6,284 nt of DNA from Thermodesulfobacteriota bacterium (GTDB lineage Bacteria; Desulfobacterota; DSM-4660; Desulfatiglandales; HGW-15): contig JALOPA010000249.1 of the NCBI GenBank assembly GCA_025454125.1, positions 1 to 6,284 of the forward strand, in the 5' to 3' direction. Below are positions 5,814-6,284 of the stretch, in pieces. Both the position numbers and the translations under genes were made by a program. The notes under the pieces are model-generated. The model saw only the letters and a program-made list of their open reading frames with translations, ran no database searches and was not told where the DNA came from. Each line of letters begins with the position of its first letter. Within the stretch, counting starts at the first letter, position 1.

Positions 5814-6284
5814 CTATGATATACCTCGGGCACCCCTGTTCCTTCGCCATTCATAGAGGGCGATGCCGGTGGCGAGCGCTGCATTGAGGGATTCAACCCC
5901 TCGCTCCATTGGAATTGAAAGGGATTTCAGATGGCGGACCTCCGGCGGCAGGCCGGGCCCCTCCACGCCGGGCAAGAGACAGAACCTTTCCGGAAATCTG
6001 AAGTTGCGGATATCGTCTCCATCGGCAGAGAGGGAAATAATCGGAGATTTCGCCCTTCCTAATTCCTGGACGGACGGCCCCGCGAATATCGGGACCCTGA
6101 ACAGCGCGCTTCCCCCGGCCCTTGTCGATTTGTAGTGAAATGGGTGGGCGGCTTCCTTCAGGAGCACCAGATTTGCGACCCCGAGAGCAGCAGCGGAACG
6201 GATGACCGCTCCGACATTGCTCGGATCCTGGAACGGGATTAAGAGCGTGCAGCCCTCAGGCAGCGACCCCGCATCCCACTCAGG
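5814..6284 (-). CDS. SpoU/TrmH-family RNA 2'-O-ribose methyltransferase (5' partial)
   Basis: The minus-strand frame is open to the right edge, so the N-terminus is missing; 156 C-terminal residues are visible and the GTG at 6167 is an internal codon. All three SpoU motifs are present: motif 1 PSNVGAVIRSA (21-31, with Asn23 and Arg29), motif 2 LLPGVEGPGLP (103-113, with Glu108) and motif 3 IPMERGVESLNAALA (124-138, with SLN). These form the trefoil-knot S-adenosylmethionine site; the family methylates a ribose 2'-OH in tRNA or rRNA and acts as a dimer. The conserved PFHYKSTRAGGSALFRVPI segment (48-66) is intact. I cannot tell a tRNA (TrmH) from an rRNA (RlmB-like) enzyme without the N-terminus. 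The protein ends with a short basic tail (RRNRGARGIS). A sample of the gene (6181-6240) is 62% GC, higher than the polysaccharide genes, which suggests a return to core-genome DNA. Confidence 0.93.
   Translation of the reverse strand, partial: PEWDAGSLPEGCTLLIPFQDPSNVGAVIRSAAALGVANLVLLKEAAHPFHYKSTRAGGSALFRVPIFAGPSVQELGRAKSPIISLSADGDDIRNFRFPERFCLLPGVEGPGLPPEVRHLKSLSIPMERGVESLNAALATGIALYEWRRNRGARGIS

Noticed and set aside
1..6284. tRNA or rRNA genes, CRISPR arrays, insertion sequences, prophage or defence genes
   Set aside because: No cloverleaf, spaced direct repeats, transposase motifs or terminal inverted repeats were seen on either strand.

Overview
The window looks like the edge of a surface-polysaccharide (exopolysaccharide or O-antigen type) gene cluster in a bacterium, probably Gram-negative. 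It holds a glutamine-dependent asparagine synthetase-like amidotransferase joined to a family 2 glycosyltransferase, a polytopic GT-C (ArnT/PMT-like) glycosyltransferase and a GT4 glycosyltransferase. A tiny lysine-rich protein and the C-terminal part of a SpoU/TrmH RNA 2'-O-methyltransferase follow, and these two are not polysaccharide genes. No gene identifies the organism. The mix of genes and the purine-rich octamer repeat near 5.78 kb remind me of Desulfobacterota or Nitrospirota-like environmental genomes, but that is only an impression.

Layout: 2-2590 (+) amidotransferase-GT2 reading frame, cut by the left edge; 2702-3961 (-) GT-C membrane glycosyltransferase, convergent with it; 3962-4301 AT-rich divergent intergenic region with candidate promoters on both strands, a possible 35-codon leader ORF and a hairpin; 4302-5519 (+) GT4 glycosyltransferase; 5557-5688 (-) 43-aa basic protein with a good sigma-70-like promoter; 5771-5802 four imperfect 8-bp repeats; 5814-6284 (-) SpoU methyltransferase, cut by the right edge. 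GC rises from 30% in 4021-4080 (counted) to 62% in 6181-6240 (counted).

The three glycosyltransferase genes would act on the same glycan: GT2 and GT4 use nucleotide sugars at the cytoplasmic face, the GT-C enzyme uses a polyprenyl-phosphate sugar on the outer face, and the amidotransferase would amidate a sugar acid or similar group. The substrates cannot be read from the sequence.

The most notable observation is a perfect 11-bp tandem duplication at 1532-1553, exactly where the amidotransferase domain ends. Removing one copy shifts the frame. The amidotransferase would then end with its own tail at a TAG (1627-1629), and the GT2 would become a separate gene with a good ATG at 1613, overlapping that end by 17 bases. 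The long fusion ORF therefore looks like the product of a recent frameshifting duplication, a switchable repeat, or an assembly error, rather than an old domain fusion.
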